A stretch of 64,000 nt of DNA from Desulfovibrionaceae bacterium (GTDB lineage Bacteria; Desulfobacterota; Desulfovibrionia; Desulfovibrionales; Desulfovibrionaceae): positions 42,694 through 106,693 of the forward strand of contig JAVHLG010000004.1 in the NCBI GenBank assembly GCA_031082225.1, given 5' to 3'. The position numbers and the translations under genes are program-made. The notes beneath the pieces were generated by a model that saw nothing but the letters and a program-made list of their open reading frames with translations, searched no databases and was not told where the DNA came from. Shown in pieces: positions 35,330 to 44,502 of this stretch (positions are counted from its first letter, which is position 1; each line of letters starts with the position of its first letter).

Positions 35330-35779
35330 CTATTTCACGATGGCGTTTAGGATGTCGCGCATGCCGATGACCCCCACCAGCTTCCCGCCGTCCACCACCG
35401 GGACGGTGTGGAAATTGCGGTCGGTCATGAGCGTGGCCACCTCGTCCACGCCCGTCTCGGGGGTGACGCACACGGGCCTTGGGGTCATGGCCGACTCCAC
35501 GGTCATGGCCGTGATTTTCTCCATCTCCCGGTCCAGATCCTTCATGGAGCTTAGGGGCACGAACCCGTCAAGCAGGGAGAAGACCGAGGGCAGGGAGATT
35601 TTTTTCTGCTGGGCCACCAGGTCGCTCTGGCACAGGATGCCCACCACCGCGCCATCCGGGGTGACGACCGGCAGTCCGTTGATGCCCTTGTCCAGAAGCA
35701 GGCGGGCGGCCTGGCCGATTTCCGTGTCCGTGGCGACGGTCACCACCTCGCGGGTCATGACGTCCTTGGCTTTGAGCAT
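35330..35779 (-). CDS. CBS-domain pair protein
   Basis: The 149-residue protein is two CBS domains: KAKDVMTREVVTVATDTEIGQAARLLLDKGINGLPVVTPDGAVVGILCQSDL and VESAMTPRPVCVTPETGVDEVATLMTDRNFHTVPVVDGGKLVGVIGMRDIL. Such pairs bind AMP, ATP or related nucleotides and act as energy sensors. I use the Met at 35779 (MLKAKDVM), since the upstream extension is the shadow of nnr. The partner is not evident, but it is within the pdxJ-cimA operon, 13 bases after nnr. Confidence 0.93.
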   Translation of the reverse strand: MLKAKDVMTREVVTVATDTEIGQAARLLLDKGINGLPVVTPDGAVVGILCQSDLVAQQKKISLPSVFSLLDGFVPLSSMKDLDREMEKITAMTVESAMTPRPVCVTPETGVDEVATLMTDRNFHTVPVVDGGKLVGVIGMRDILNAIVK

Positions 35780-35792
35780 ACGTGGTCCTTGT

Positions 35793-37385
35793 TTATGGTT
35801 GAGGGTGGCGAAACGCCCGGGGCAGGGCGTCGGCGATGTCCACGGCCGTGTTCCCCCGCCGGGGGAAGCGCCCTGCGAGGCGCTCGCCGCAAAGGCCATG
35901 CCAATACACCCCCAGGCAGGCCGCAAGCAAGGGGGGGCGTCCGGCGGCCAGAAGCCGGGCCACTACCCCGGCCAGCACGTCGCCGGAGCCGCCCACGGCC
36001 AGATTCGGCGCGGCGTGGGGGGACAGGATGGCCGGGCAGGCCGGGTCGGAGCCGTCCACGATGAGCGTGCCCGGCCCCTTGAGCACCACCACGGCCCGGG
36101 AGCGCGCCGCCAGGGTCCGGGCCGCTCCGGGCCGGTCGGCCTCCACCCCGGCCACGGACAGGCTGAGAAGCCGGGCCATCTCCCCGGGATGCGGGGTGAG
36201 CACCGCGCCCGGCCAAAGGCGGCCGGACAGGTCCGGCGCATCGGCCAAAAAAAACAGGGCGTCGGCGTCGAGGATCACGGGTGCGGGGCACGGGCCGGGA
36301 ACGAAAAACGCGGCCAGAAACTCCCCGGCCCCCCGGGAGCGGCCAAGCCCCGGGCCGATGACCACGGCGTCGGACGCCGCCGCCATGTTGCGCACCGCCT
36401 CGGCCATGTCCGCCGACCAGCCCGCCCCCGGGGAGGTCTCGGGCAGGGGCGCGGTCATGATCTCCGGCCGACCGGCCTTGACCCCAGGCTCGATCCCGGC
36501 CGGGCAGGCCACGGTGACCAGTCCGGCCCCGGCCCGCATGGCCCCCATGGCGCATAAAAGCGGCGCGCCGCACAGTCCCGGGCTGCCGCCGACCACCAGC
36601 ACCTTGCCGGCCGTCCCCTTGTGCATGAGGGGCGAGGCGGCGGGGACATGGTCCATGATGCCCGGACCAAGGCCCGCAAAGGAGGCCGGATGGGCGGCCC
36701 TGACCTGGGCCGGGATGCCGATGGGGCAGACGTGCAGGCGGCCGGTGAAGGGTCGGGCCTGGGGCGCAAAAAGGCCGACCTTGGCCGCCTCGAAGGTGGC
36801 CGTGGCCGTGGCCCGCACGGCGTCGGGGCCGGGGCGGCCGGTCAATCCGTCCAGGCCGGAGGGGATGTCCAGGGAAAACACGAAGGTTTTTTTCGACGCG
36901 GCGTTGATCTTTGCCACAAAGGCCGCGAAATCCGGAGAAAGCGGGCCGCGAAAACCCGTGCCGAGCAGCCCGTCCACGAGGATGTCCGGGCGTTCGTCCA
37001 AGGAGCGCCCGGCCCGGGACAGGGGCAGGATGGGCAGGCCGAGCTTGTCCGCCAGGCGCAGGTTATAGGCGGCGGATTTGCGGAAACGGGCCCTGTTGCG
37101 GGCCAGAAGCGTCAGGGGATCGGCCCCGGCCGCATCCAGCAGCCGGGCCAGGGCCAGGGCGTCGCCGCCGTTTTGGCCGGGACCGGCGTAGAGATGGACC
37201 CGGGCCCCGGCCAGGGGGCCGTAGAGTTTTTCGAGCACGGCGAAGGCCGCCCGGGCCGCGTTCTCCATGAGCACGTGGGGATGGAAGCCGAAATTGTGCA
37301 TGGCCGCCGCGTCCCAGGCGGCCATCTCGGCCGGGGTGGGCAGGGGGACGACGCTGCCCGGGGGCAGGGCGGCAGGCGCGCTCAC
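35793..37385 (-). CDS. nnr: Bifunctional NAD(P)HX epimerase/dehydratase
   Basis: The 530-residue protein has the two-part Nnr layout. The N-terminal epimerase part (1-220) has [33 protein letters not shown] and [12 protein letters not shown]. The C-terminal dehydratase part (about 240-525) has [32 protein letters not shown] and [22 protein letters not shown]. It repairs hydrated NAD(P)H using ADP or ATP. The start is GTG at 37385, which overlaps the acpS stop as GTGA; the longer track ORF is acpS shadow. Bifunctional fusions of this kind are the norm in bacteria. Confidence 0.96.
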   Translation of the reverse strand: MSAPAALPPGSVVPLPTPAEMAAWDAAAMHNFGFHPHVLMENAARAAFAVLEKLYGPLAGARVHLYAGPGQNGGDALALARLLDAAGADPLTLLARNRARFRKSAAYNLRLADKLGLPILPLSRAGRSLDERPDILVDGLLGTGFRGPLSPDFAAFVAKINAASKKTFVFSLDIPSGLDGLTGRPGPDAVRATATATFEAAKVGLFAPQARPFTGRLHVCPIGIPAQVRAAHPASFAGLGPGIMDHVPAASPLMHKGTAGKVLVVGGSPGLCGAPLLCAMGAMRAGAGLVTVACPAGIEPGVKAGRPEIMTAPLPETSPGAGWSADMAEAVRNMAAASDAVVIGPGLGRSRGAGEFLAAFFVPGPCPAPVILDADALFFLADAPDLSGRLWPGAVLTPHPGEMARLLSLSVAGVEADRPGAARTLAARSRAVVVLKGPGTLIVDGSDPACPAILSPHAAPNLAVGGSGDVLAGVVARLLAAGRPPLLAACLGVYWHGLCGERLAGRFPRRGNTAVDIADALPRAFRHPQP

Positions 37386-37972
37386 GAGGATCGCCCCCGG
37401 GGACGCCTGCCGGGATGGCGGCGTTTGGCGGCCGGATCGGGAAAGACGCGCTCGGCCGGGGACGTCCAGAGGCCGGGGTCGGGACCGGCCTGGGCGGCAG
37501 GCAGGGGCGAAAGCCCGGCCGGGCCGCCCGGGGCCCCGGCGCAGCCGGAGCAGGATGCGGCCACCTGGGCCAACGAGCCCATCCGGGGGGCCGGGGGCGG
37601 GCCTTCGGCCACCACCACGGCGGCGGCCATGCCCCGGTCGTGGGTCAGGCTGACGTGAAAGGCCGTGGCCCCGATCTCCCGGGCCCGGGCCGCAGCCGGG
37701 CCGAAAAGGCGCAACACCGGCCGTCCCAGGGCGTCGGGCAGCACCTCCAGGCACTGGAAGGTGATGCCGCCGGTGAACCCCGTGCCCAGGGCCTTGACCG
37801 CCGCCTCCTTGGCCGAGAAGCATCCGGCCAGGGTCAGGACGGGGTCGCGGCCGGGGCGGGCGGCCTGTTCTGCCGGGGTCAGGATGCGTTTTGCAAAGGC
37901 CTCGCCGAAACGGGCATGGGCCTTTTCGATGCGCGACAGTTCCACCACGTCCAGGCCCAGGCCCACGATCAT
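37382..37972 (-). CDS. acpS: Holo-[acyl-carrier-protein] synthase with long C-terminal tail
   Basis: Residues 1-125 form a complete Acp[23 protein letters not shown] (metal-binding Asp) and [17 protein letters not shown] (metal-binding Glu), ending near [16 protein letters not shown]. It attaches 4'-phosphopantetheine to ACP. The frame continues about 70 residues beyond the family's normal end, into a Pro/Gly/Arg-rich tail with two cysteines ([13 protein letters not shown]), and overlaps the nnr start by four bases. The tail has no family equivalent and may be dispensable. It starts 11 bases after pdxJ. Confidence 0.93.
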   Translation of the reverse strand: MIVGLGLDVVELSRIEKAHARFGEAFAKRILTPAEQAARPGRDPVLTLAGCFSAKEAAVKALGTGFTGGITFQCLEVLPDALGRPVLRLFGPAAARAREIGATAFHVSLTHDRGMAAAVVVAEGPPPAPRMGSLAQVAASCSGCAGAPGGPAGLSPLPAAQAGPDPGLWTSPAERVFPDPAAKRRHPGRRPRGRSS

Positions 37973-37982
37973 GCCCGCCTCC

Positions 37983-38708
37983 TCACGACGCGAACCCGGC
38001 CACGATGCCCGCCATGCGCGAGACGGCCTCGGAAAAGCCGGTGATCACCGCCCGGGCCACGATGGCGTGGCCGATGGAATATTCGTTGACCCCGGACACC
38101 CGGGCAAAGGGCAGGATGTTCACGTAGTCCAGGCCGTGACCCATGTTGACCGCAAGGCCCAGGCCCCGGGCCGTATCCAGGGCGGCCAAAAGCCGGTCGA
38201 ATTCGGCCTGCCGGGCCGCCGGGGTCCTGGCCTCGGCGTAGGTTCCGGTGTGCAGTTCCACGTAGCCCGCCCCGGTTTTGGCCGCCGCCGCGATCTGGGC
38301 CGGGTCGGGGTCGATGAACAGGCTGACCTCGATGCCTGCGGCGGCCAGGGGGGCGATGAAGGCGGTCAGGGCGCCTTCTTGTCCGGCCACGTCCAGGCCG
38401 CCCTCGGTGGTCAGCTCCCGGCGTTTTTCCGGCACCAGACACACCAGATCCGGCGCGATGCGCAAGGCGATGCCCCCCATCTCCTGGGTGGCGGCCATTT
38501 CCAGATGCAGCCGGGTCTTGACCGTCCGGCGCAATATCTCCACGTCCCGGTCCTGGATGTGCCTGCGGTCCTCGCGCAGATGCACGATGATCGCCGCCGC
38601 GCCGGAGAGTTCGGCCAGGGAGGCGGCTGTGACGGGATCGGGTTCGGCGGCCAGCCTGGCCTGGCGGATGGTGGCCACGTGGTCGACATTGACGGCGAGA
38701 TGCGGCAT
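37983..38708 (-). CDS. pdxJ: Pyridoxine 5'-phosphate synthase
   Basis: The 241-residue TIM-barrel enzyme begins [25 protein letters not shown], contains [15 protein letters not shown] and LHTGTYAEA, and ends in [22 protein letters not shown], all typical of PdxJ. It condenses an aminoacetone phosphate with deoxyxylulose 5-phosphate to give pyridoxine 5'-phosphate. The Met at 38708 has AAGGAGAA upstream. It is the first gene of the pdxJ-acpS-nnr-CBS-tsaE-lysC-cimA operon; the 286-base divergent gap to ugd must hold the operon promoter. Confidence 0.97.
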   Translation of the reverse strand: MPHLAVNVDHVATIRQARLAAEPDPVTAASLAELSGAAAIIVHLREDRRHIQDRDVEILRRTVKTRLHLEMAATQEMGGIALRIAPDLVCLVPEKRRELTTEGGLDVAGQEGALTAFIAPLAAAGIEVSLFIDPDPAQIAAAAKTGAGYVELHTGTYAEARTPAARQAEFDRLLAALDTARGLGLAVNMGHGLDYVNILPFARVSGVNEYSIGHAIVARAVITGFSEAVSRMAGIVAGFAS

Positions 38709-38994
38709 GGTATTCTCCTTGCAGATGACAACGAACCTCGTCGGCCGGGCGCCCGCTGGGCGCTCGGGCGGCATGACGGGCCGCCCCGGGGAAAGACCAA
38801 GGGCGGCATGCGTTTTTCCGGTGTAGGCGAGGCCCGGGGGCTTGTAAAGGCCGTGCTGGCGAGTGCAATTCCTGTACTGATGAAAGCACGGTTTTTTCCC
38901 TCGGCGGCCATGTGCGTAACCGCGCGTGCGGCGAAACCCCGTCCGAAGGCCGTTTCGGCCCGGACGCCAACCTTCGAAACAAAGAGCAAGACAC

Positions 38995-40332
38995 ATGAAT
39001 CTGTGCATCGTGGGGACCGGATACGTGGGGCTGGTCAGTGCGGCCTGCTTTGCGGAAATGGGCAACGACGTCTGCTGCGTGGACATCAATCCCCGCATCG
39101 TGGAGAACCTGCGCCAGGGCGTCATCCACATCTATGAGCCGGGGCTGGAGGAGCTGGTGCGGCGCAACGCCGCCGAGGGACGCCTGAAATTCACCACCAG
39201 CATCGCCGAGGGCATGGAAAACGCCCTGTTCGTGTTCGTCACCGTGGGCACGCCGCCCAAACAGGACGGCTCCTGCGATTTGAGCTACGTCTATCAGGTG
39301 GCCAGGGACATCGGGGCCGGGATGCGCGACTACAAGATCATCGTGGACAAGTCCACGGTGCCCGTGGGCACGGCGGACAAGGTGCGCGAACTGGTGTCCG
39401 AGGAGTTGGAGAAACGCGGCGAGCACATCGAGTTCGACGTGGTGTCCAATCCGGAGTTTCTCAAGGAAGGCGACGCGGTCAGCGACTTCTTCAAGCCCGA
39501 CCGGGTGGTCGTGGGCACGGACAACGTACGCACGGCGGAACTGTTGAAGGCCCTGTACGCGCCCTATGCCAGAAGCCGCGACAAGCTCATCGTCATGGGC
39601 GTGCGCAGCGCGGAGATGACCAAGTATGCGGCCAACTGCATGCTGGCCACCAAGATCTCGTTCATCAACGAAATCGCCAACCTGTGCGAGATGGTGGGCG
39701 CGGACGTGCGCGAGGTGCGGGTGGGCATCGGCTCGGACCACCGCATCGGCTACCAGTTCATCTATCCCGGTATCGGCTACGGCGGCTCCTGCTTCCCCAA
39801 GGACGTCAAGGCCCTGATCGACACCGCCCGGCAGTGCGGCTACGAACCCAGGGTGCTGAACGCCGTGGACGAGGTCAACGCCCGGCAAAAGCATGTGCTG
39901 TCGCGCAAGGTCGAGGACTGCTTCGCCGTACGCGGCGGGGTGGCGGGCAAGACCCTGGCCCTGTGGGGTCTGGCGTTCAAGGCCAACACCGACGACGTGC
40001 GCGACGCCTCGGCCTTCGAGCTTATCGCCGATCTGACGGCCAAGGGCATGAAGATCCGGGCCTTCGACCCGGTGGCCGGTCCCAATACCCGGAAGTACTT
40101 CGAGGACAACGAGCTTTTAACCGTGGTGGACGAGCAGTACGCCGCCCTGGACGGGGCCGACGCCCTGGCCGTGGTCACGGAGTGGAACCAGTTCCGCAAC
40201 CCGGATTTCCCACGCATCGAAAAGACCCTGGCCGAGCCCATCGTGTTCGACGGCCGGAACCTGTATGCGCCCGAGCTCATGGCCGACCTGAACTTCGTCT
40301 ACTACTGCATCGGCCGCCCGGACCCCAAATAG
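38995..40332 (+). CDS. ugd: UDP-glucose 6-dehydrogenase
   Basis: The 445-residue protein starts [22 protein letters not shown], the NAD-binding motif of the UDP-glucose/GDP-mannose dehydrogenase family. It has the catalytic Cys in [13 protein letters not shown] and ends with the UDP-binding C-terminal domain ([23 protein letters not shown]). It oxidises UDP-glucose to UDP-glucuronate for surface polysaccharides. I use the Met at 38995; the track start adds 23 residues of unrelated sequence. It is divergent from pdxJ and ends in a strong terminator. Confidence 0.95.
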   Translation: MNLCIVGTGYVGLVSAACFAEMGNDVCCVDINPRIVENLRQGVIHIYEPGLEELVRRNAAEGRLKFTTSIAEGMENALFVFVTVGTPPKQDGSCDLSYVYQVARDIGAGMRDYKIIVDKSTVPVGTADKVRELVSEELEKRGEHIEFDVVSNPEFLKEGDAVSDFFKPDRVVVGTDNVRTAELLKALYAPYARSRDKLIVMGVRSAEMTKYAANCMLATKISFINEIANLCEMVGADVREVRVGIGSDHRIGYQFIYPGIGYGGSCFPKDVKALIDTARQCGYEPRVLNAVDEVNARQKHVLSRKVEDCFAVRGGVAGKTLALWGLAFKANTDDVRDASAFELIADLTAKGMKIRAFDPVAGPNTRKYFEDNELLTVVDEQYAALDGADALAVVTEWNQFRNPDFPRIEKTLAEPIVFDGRNLYAPELMADLNFVYYCIGRPDPK

Positions 40333-40356
40333 GGCCGGAAAACGCCAGACGCCAAA

Positions 40357-40393
40357 AAAACGCCGCCTCCGGACGATCCCGGGGGCGGCGTTT
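40357..40393 (+). terminator. Terminator after ugd
   Basis: AACGCCGCC and GGCGGCGTT pair around a GC-rich loop, preceded by a run of A and followed by TTTGCGTTTG. Both strands carry a T-tract nearby, so it could serve ugd and the convergent small Cys gene. Confidence 0.85.
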
Positions 40394-40425
40394 GCGTTTG
40401 TGTGCGCGGAAATCCGGGCGACGGA

Positions 40426-40638
40426 TCAGTGCAAAAGGGCCTGGGCCCGGTCGGTCTGGGCCGGGGACAGGTCGGCGGGAACCTTTTCCTTTCCAAGCTT
40501 TTTGCAGACCAGATACCTGGCGCATTTCGCATTGTCGCCGCGACAGTATTTCTTTTTCATCATCTCGGCCATGGCGGGCATATTGGCCATCTTGTCATTG
40601 AAGAAGATGCATTTGGCGATCATTTCGCAGTCGGCCAT
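40426..40638 (-). CDS. Small four-cysteine protein of unknown function
   Basis: The 70-residue protein MADCEMIAKCIFFNDKMANM... contains Cys4, Cys10, Cys32, Cys39 and Cys45 (KYCRGDNAKCARYLVCKKLG), which suggests zinc or Fe-S binding. Similar small proteins with 'CxxxxxC...CRGDxxxCARY' patterns occur in sulfate reducers, but I cannot name a family. AAGGAGG lies at good distance before the ATG. It is convergent with ugd, sharing the terminator region. Confidence 0.75.
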   Translation of the reverse strand: MADCEMIAKCIFFNDKMANMPAMAEMMKKKYCRGDNAKCARYLVCKKLGKEKVPADLSPAQTDRAQALLH

Positions 40639-40685
40639 ATGAGTCCTCCTTCTGCTTGAGTTTGTTCATTAGGTAGCATGGCGGA

Positions 40686-40979
40686 ATGGGCGATACAAGA
40701 AATATGGATAATTCATACAAAATAACTATTAAACCATGCGAAACGTCACGTCACGGGGTCAGTACAGACGACGCAGGGCAGAGGGAACTGGCGCAACGCC
40801 TTATGCTGCCTGGGGCGGCGCAACGGACGCCAGCTTCAGATGGGCAGAGGCCACCGGTTCAGGCTGGACGGGGAATGCGGCGGCGCGGGCCGTGGGGGGC
40901 GCTTCTGCTGATGTGTCTGGGGATGTTTCTGGGGATGCTTCTGTTGGAGCGCGATGCTCGTGTAATGTTCCACAAATAA
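40686..40979 (+). CDS. Possible small membrane protein
   Basis: This 97-codon frame encodes a charged N-terminal part and one hydrophobic helix near the C-terminus (WGALLLMCLGMFLGMLLLERDARVMFHK). No family is recognised and the ribosome binding site is weak. Other frames over the same DNA are also open for similar lengths. It lies between the two minus-strand small genes in a 435-base gap. I list it as uncertain. Confidence 0.3.
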   Translation: MGDTRNMDNSYKITIKPCETSRHGVSTDDAGQRELAQRLMLPGAAQRTPASDGQRPPVQAGRGMRRRGPWGALLLMCLGMFLGMLLLERDARVMFHK

Positions 40980-41073
40980 GCATGTACTTCGTTTGGCCGA
41001 AAGCAGTTTTTTTAAGCCATAGTTTGGTGGCCATGACCGCAATATGATGCCTATCTATTTGCGGAGCGTGACA

Positions 41074-41301
41074 CTAGCGGCCCGGTTCCAGGGTGCGCAG
41101 GCAGGTACGCAGCATCAGTTCCCGCAGGATGACCCGTTCGTATTCCACATGGCCCCCCTCGGGAACCTGATCCTCGACATCGGCCAGGGCCCGTTCCACG
41201 AACTGGGTCTCCTCCCAGAAATCCAGGAGTTCGTCGTCGGCTAAGCCCTTGATCTGGTCTTCCAGGGGGAAATGTTCGGCATCAAGATAGAATCGGCCCA
41301 T
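41074..41301 (-). CDS. Hypothetical acidic protein, 75 residues
   Basis: The product MGRFYLDAEHFPLEDQIKGL followed by ADDELLDFWEETQFVERALA and a short remainder is acidic, helical and soluble; I do not recognise it. The Met at 41301 has AAGGA seven bases upstream, while the longer track ORF adds residues with poor codon bias. It precedes nothing on its strand for 430 bases. It lies just downstream of the bactofilin gene on the same strand, possibly in one unit. Confidence 0.65.
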   Translation of the reverse strand: MGRFYLDAEHFPLEDQIKGLADDELLDFWEETQFVERALADVEDQVPEGGHVEYERVILRELMLRTCLRTLEPGR

Positions 41302-41451
41302 GGAGCGTCCTTCGGTGTGAGGTCCGGCGCACGGCGGCGGCCGGAGCGTGGCGGTGTCCGGGAAGGGAAAGCACCGGAACGCGCTGTGGTGATGGCCCCA
41401 TGTAGCGGGAGTTTCTGAAATGCGCAAGCGCCGGGAAACGGCCGGGCCGGA

Positions 41452-41853
41452 TCACTGCCCCGCATCCTCGGTCTGCTGCGGTATCGGGGTGCGGGGTTCA
41501 TATTCCATGCTCATCATGCCGTTTATGACCGCCCCTTCCTCGACGACGATGGACGGGGCGCAGATGTTGCCTTCCATGTGGGCGGTCTTGTTGAGCGTCA
41601 CCCGGATCGAGGCCTCCACGTCCCCTGTGATGCGGCCGTTGGAGATAAGCGTGCCGACCCGGATGCGGCCTTCAACGACCCCCTCCTCGCCGATCACCAA
41701 GGTGCCGTCGGAGGTGATGTCGCCGTTGACGCCGCCGTCGATGCGCACGGTGCCCTGGAAGTCGAACTGGCCGTTGTACTGGGTTCCGGCCCCCAGAAAG
41801 GCGGTGATCTCGTCGTGGCGGATGGCTTTTTTCCGCGAGGATCGTCCAAACAT
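41452..41853 (-). CDS. Bactofilin
   Basis: The 133-residue protein has the bactofilin beta-helix: EITAFLGAGTQYNGQFDFQGTVRIDGGVNGDITSDGTLVIGEEGVVEGRIRVGTLISNGRITGDVEA. The regular G-x-I turns and short charged N-terminus are typical. Bactofilins polymerise into cytoskeletal filaments on the inner membrane and organise shape, polarity or envelope machinery. I use the Met at 41853 (MFGRSSRKK). An upstream Met in the same frame would add six residues. It lies between the 75-residue gene and the MscS channel gene, all minus strand. Confidence 0.94.
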   Translation of the reverse strand: MFGRSSRKKAIRHDEITAFLGAGTQYNGQFDFQGTVRIDGGVNGDITSDGTLVIGEEGVVEGRIRVGTLISNGRITGDVEASIRVTLNKTAHMEGNICAPSIVVEEGAVINGMMSMEYEPRTPIPQQTEDAGQ

Positions 41854-41965
41854 GTTTCGGCCTCGTTGCATATGGGATGAAACAAAAAGGATTCTAGCCG
41901 ACTCTGGCGACAAAGGGAACCCATGTCCGCACGTCTGAAAAAACGCCCGCGTTTGCCGCAATCGG

Positions 41966-44344
41966 TCAGTCCGAAGCCTGTCCGGGGCCGGAAGCCGCAG
42001 AGCCCCCTGGTCCCGGGCCGCATCCCGGTTCGGAGACCATCCGGACCTCCCGCTGGGGGAAGGGGATGGAGATGCCCTCTTCCCGAAAGATGCGGTCGAT
42101 GAGAAAGCGCATCTCCGAGGCCGTGGACACGCCGTGGGCCACGTCGGCCACCCAGAACATGAGCTTGAAGTCCAGGGAGCTTTCCCCAAAATTGATGAAC
42201 TGCACCAGGGGGGCGGGCTCGGACAGCACCCGGGGGTGTTCGGCCGCCGCCCGGAACAGCAGATCCCGGACCTTTTCCGTGTCCGAACCGTAGGCCACGC
42301 CCACGGTCACCTCGCGCCGCACCCGGGCGTCCTTGTGGGTCCAGTTCACGATCTGGCCGGTGATCAGGTCGGAGTTGGGCACGAAGATGGTGGCGTTGTC
42401 AAAGGTCTGGACCACGGTGTTGCGGATGTTCACCTTTTTGACCTGGCACCAAGTCTCGCCGAGTTGGATGGTGTCCCCGGCCTGGATGGAACGGCCGAAA
42501 AGCAGGATCAGCCCGGAGATGAAGTTGTTGACGATGTTTTGCAGCCCGAATCCGATGCCCACGGAAAGGCCGCCGGCCACCACCGCCAGGCTGGTGAAGT
42601 TCGCGCCCAGGAGAAACAGACCGGCCAGGACGTAGAGGCCCCAGGCCACATAGGTGGCTGAAACGGACAGCACGTCCAGGATGCCCTGGTCCCATTCCGG
42701 GCGCAGTCTGGCCGCCTCGGGCAGAAAGGACTTGAAGGCGGCCACGCCCGTGCGGGCCACATGGAAGCCCACCACCAAAAGGGCCAGCCTGCCGACGGAA
42801 AGCCCGATGTCCCGGTAGCCGACCTTGAAGTCCAGGATGTCGAAAAAGACCGTGCGCCCGCCAAGCTGGGTGCAAAACCAGTATAGGGCCAGAAAAAAAA
42901 GTCCCACATGGATCAGGGGGGCCACCAGACCGCCCACGACCCCCCGCATGAAAAGAGGCGTGCCCGCCGCCTCGGCCCGAACCAGCCAGTGGGCGATGAG
43001 GCGGCCGATGCGCAGGCTGCACTGCAAAAAGGCCAGGGCCAGGAACCATCCGGAAATCACCAGATGCGACAGGTTGGCGTAGCCCACCACGGCGGCCAGG
43101 GCCAGGAGGGTGAACAGCCAGCGGTCGGCAGTGGTTGCAAGCGCGATCACGTCGGGCGTCTCGCCCCGGGGGGCGCGGCGGGCCGCGGCGACGGCCGAGA
43201 GGATGAGCAGCGCCGTCCAGAGCAGTTCGGTATAGGGGCTGGGAAGGCCCGTCACCCGCAACACCAGGCCGCAGGCGAAGAGGAAAAACAGATGACGCAG
43301 GGGGTTTGGCGCGTCGCAAGCCCCGGGGTCGCCCAGAAAGACGGCCAAAAATCGGGAAAAGGACAGGAGGGCGGCGGCGAAAAAGATCTCGGCCGTGACG
43401 CTTAAGACCTCGAACAGAAGAAACGGCGAGGCCGCCGCAGCCCAGGAGAAGGCCAGGCCAAGCCCGGTTGAGCGCAACACCCCGCGCAGTGTGAGCACCC
43501 CTGTCAGGCCCGGAAAGCGCCGGATGATGCGCGCCGACAGCATGGATGCGGCCAGAAGCGCCACCAGGGCCAGGGCCGCCGGTTTGGCCAGCCCGTCCCA
43601 GGGGGAGGTTCCCTGTTCTCCGGAGAAAAAGGACCGGTAGGCCCCCATCGAGGTCAGCCACAGCTCCATCTTGAGCCCGGGCTCGGACCATGCCCCAGGA
43701 CTCAGCACGCTCGGGGCGGGGGTGAGGAAAAAGTCCTTCCAGGCCCCGGAGAAGCGCTCCCGGACGTTTTTTTCCATCTCCGCGATCCCGGCCTGCAGCC
43801 GCGCGGCCGGGCCAAGCTCGCGGTCCAGGGAACCCTTGACCCGGGTCAGGGCCTTTTTCACCCCGGCCACGTAGCGCTGGTAATAGTCGATGGCCTGCCC
43901 CACCTCGCCCTCGGGCTTGTCCGCCGACTGCCGGGCGAATTCGCCCTCCAGGGCCTCGATTTGCTCGAAGATGCGGCCAAGCTCCTCGGTGGTGGCCCGA
44001 AACGGCTCCACCAGGGCGTCCCCCCGGCCGCGCAGGCGGTCCAGGCCGTGCAGCACCGCCCGCAGTTCCCAGGGGTTGCCCGAGGTCAGGGAGGTGATCA
44101 CCGTCAACTGGTCGCGCAGGGATTCCAGGGCTGAAAGCTCGTTTCGGAAGTCGCGCACGACCCGGGGCAGGACCGTCTCCATGGATTTGAACCGCGCGGC
44201 CTGGAGGATGAGGGTTTCCTGGTTTTTGCGCATAACCAGCTTCCAGTCGTCGCCCTCAGCGCTCTGGGCCGCTGCAGGGGCGGAGGCCAGGAGGCAGGAG
44301 GCCAAAAGGGCTGGCATAAACAGGATGGCGATGATGTGGCGCAT
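41966..44344 (-). CDS. MscS-family mechanosensitive channel (large, MscK-like)
   Basis: The 792-residue protein has a signal peptide (MRHIIAILFMPALLASCLLASAPAAAQ) and a long periplasmic helical region (about 30-260) that probably forms a coiled coil. About 11 membrane helices follow. The MscS core at about 540-740 contains GGLSVGIGFGLQNIVNNFISGLILLFGRSIQAGDTI and the VFVPNSDLI beta domain. Large MscS proteins release solutes on hypo-osmotic shock. The start at 44344 has GGAG upstream; the longer track ORF is gltA-region sequence. Ends with a basic, Ser/Pro-rich tail. Confidence 0.94.
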   Translation of the reverse strand: MRHIIAILFMPALLASCLLASAPAAAQSAEGDDWKLVMRKNQETLILQAARFKSMETVLPRVVRDFRNELSALESLRDQLTVITSLTSGNPWELRAVLHGLDRLRGRGDALVEPFRATTEELGRIFEQIEALEGEFARQSADKPEGEVGQAIDYYQRYVAGVKKALTRVKGSLDRELGPAARLQAGIAEMEKNVRERFSGAWKDFFLTPAPSVLSPGAWSEPGLKMELWLTSMGAYRSFFSGEQGTSPWDGLAKPAALALVALLAASMLSARIIRRFPGLTGVLTLRGVLRSTGLGLAFSWAAAASPFLLFEVLSVTAEIFFAAALLSFSRFLAVFLGDPGACDAPNPLRHLFFLFACGLVLRVTGLPSPYTELLWTALLILSAVAAARRAPRGETPDVIALATTADRWLFTLLALAAVVGYANLSHLVISGWFLALAFLQCSLRIGRLIAHWLVRAEAAGTPLFMRGVVGGLVAPLIHVGLFFLALYWFCTQLGGRTVFFDILDFKVGYRDIGLSVGRLALLVVGFHVARTGVAAFKSFLPEAARLRPEWDQGILDVLSVSATYVAWGLYVLAGLFLLGANFTSLAVVAGGLSVGIGFGLQNIVNNFISGLILLFGRSIQAGDTIQLGETWCQVKKVNIRNTVVQTFDNATIFVPNSDLITGQIVNWTHKDARVRREVTVGVAYGSDTEKVRDLLFRAAAEHPRVLSEPAPLVQFINFGESSLDFKLMFWVADVAHGVSTASEMRFLIDRIFREEGISIPFPQREVRMVSEPGCGPGPGGSAASGPGQASD

Positions 44345-44502
44345 GGTCTCCGGGGGGCGGGCCGGGAGGCGGCCCTGGGAAAGAGGGTGCGTGGCCCGGC
44401 CCGGCCGGGCCCGACGGACGGACGTCACGGGCGGTCTCGGCCCCAGGGGCCGACCGGACCGCCGCGGCTTGGGGGCGGCCGGGCCGTCGTCCTCCTGGCG
44501 GG

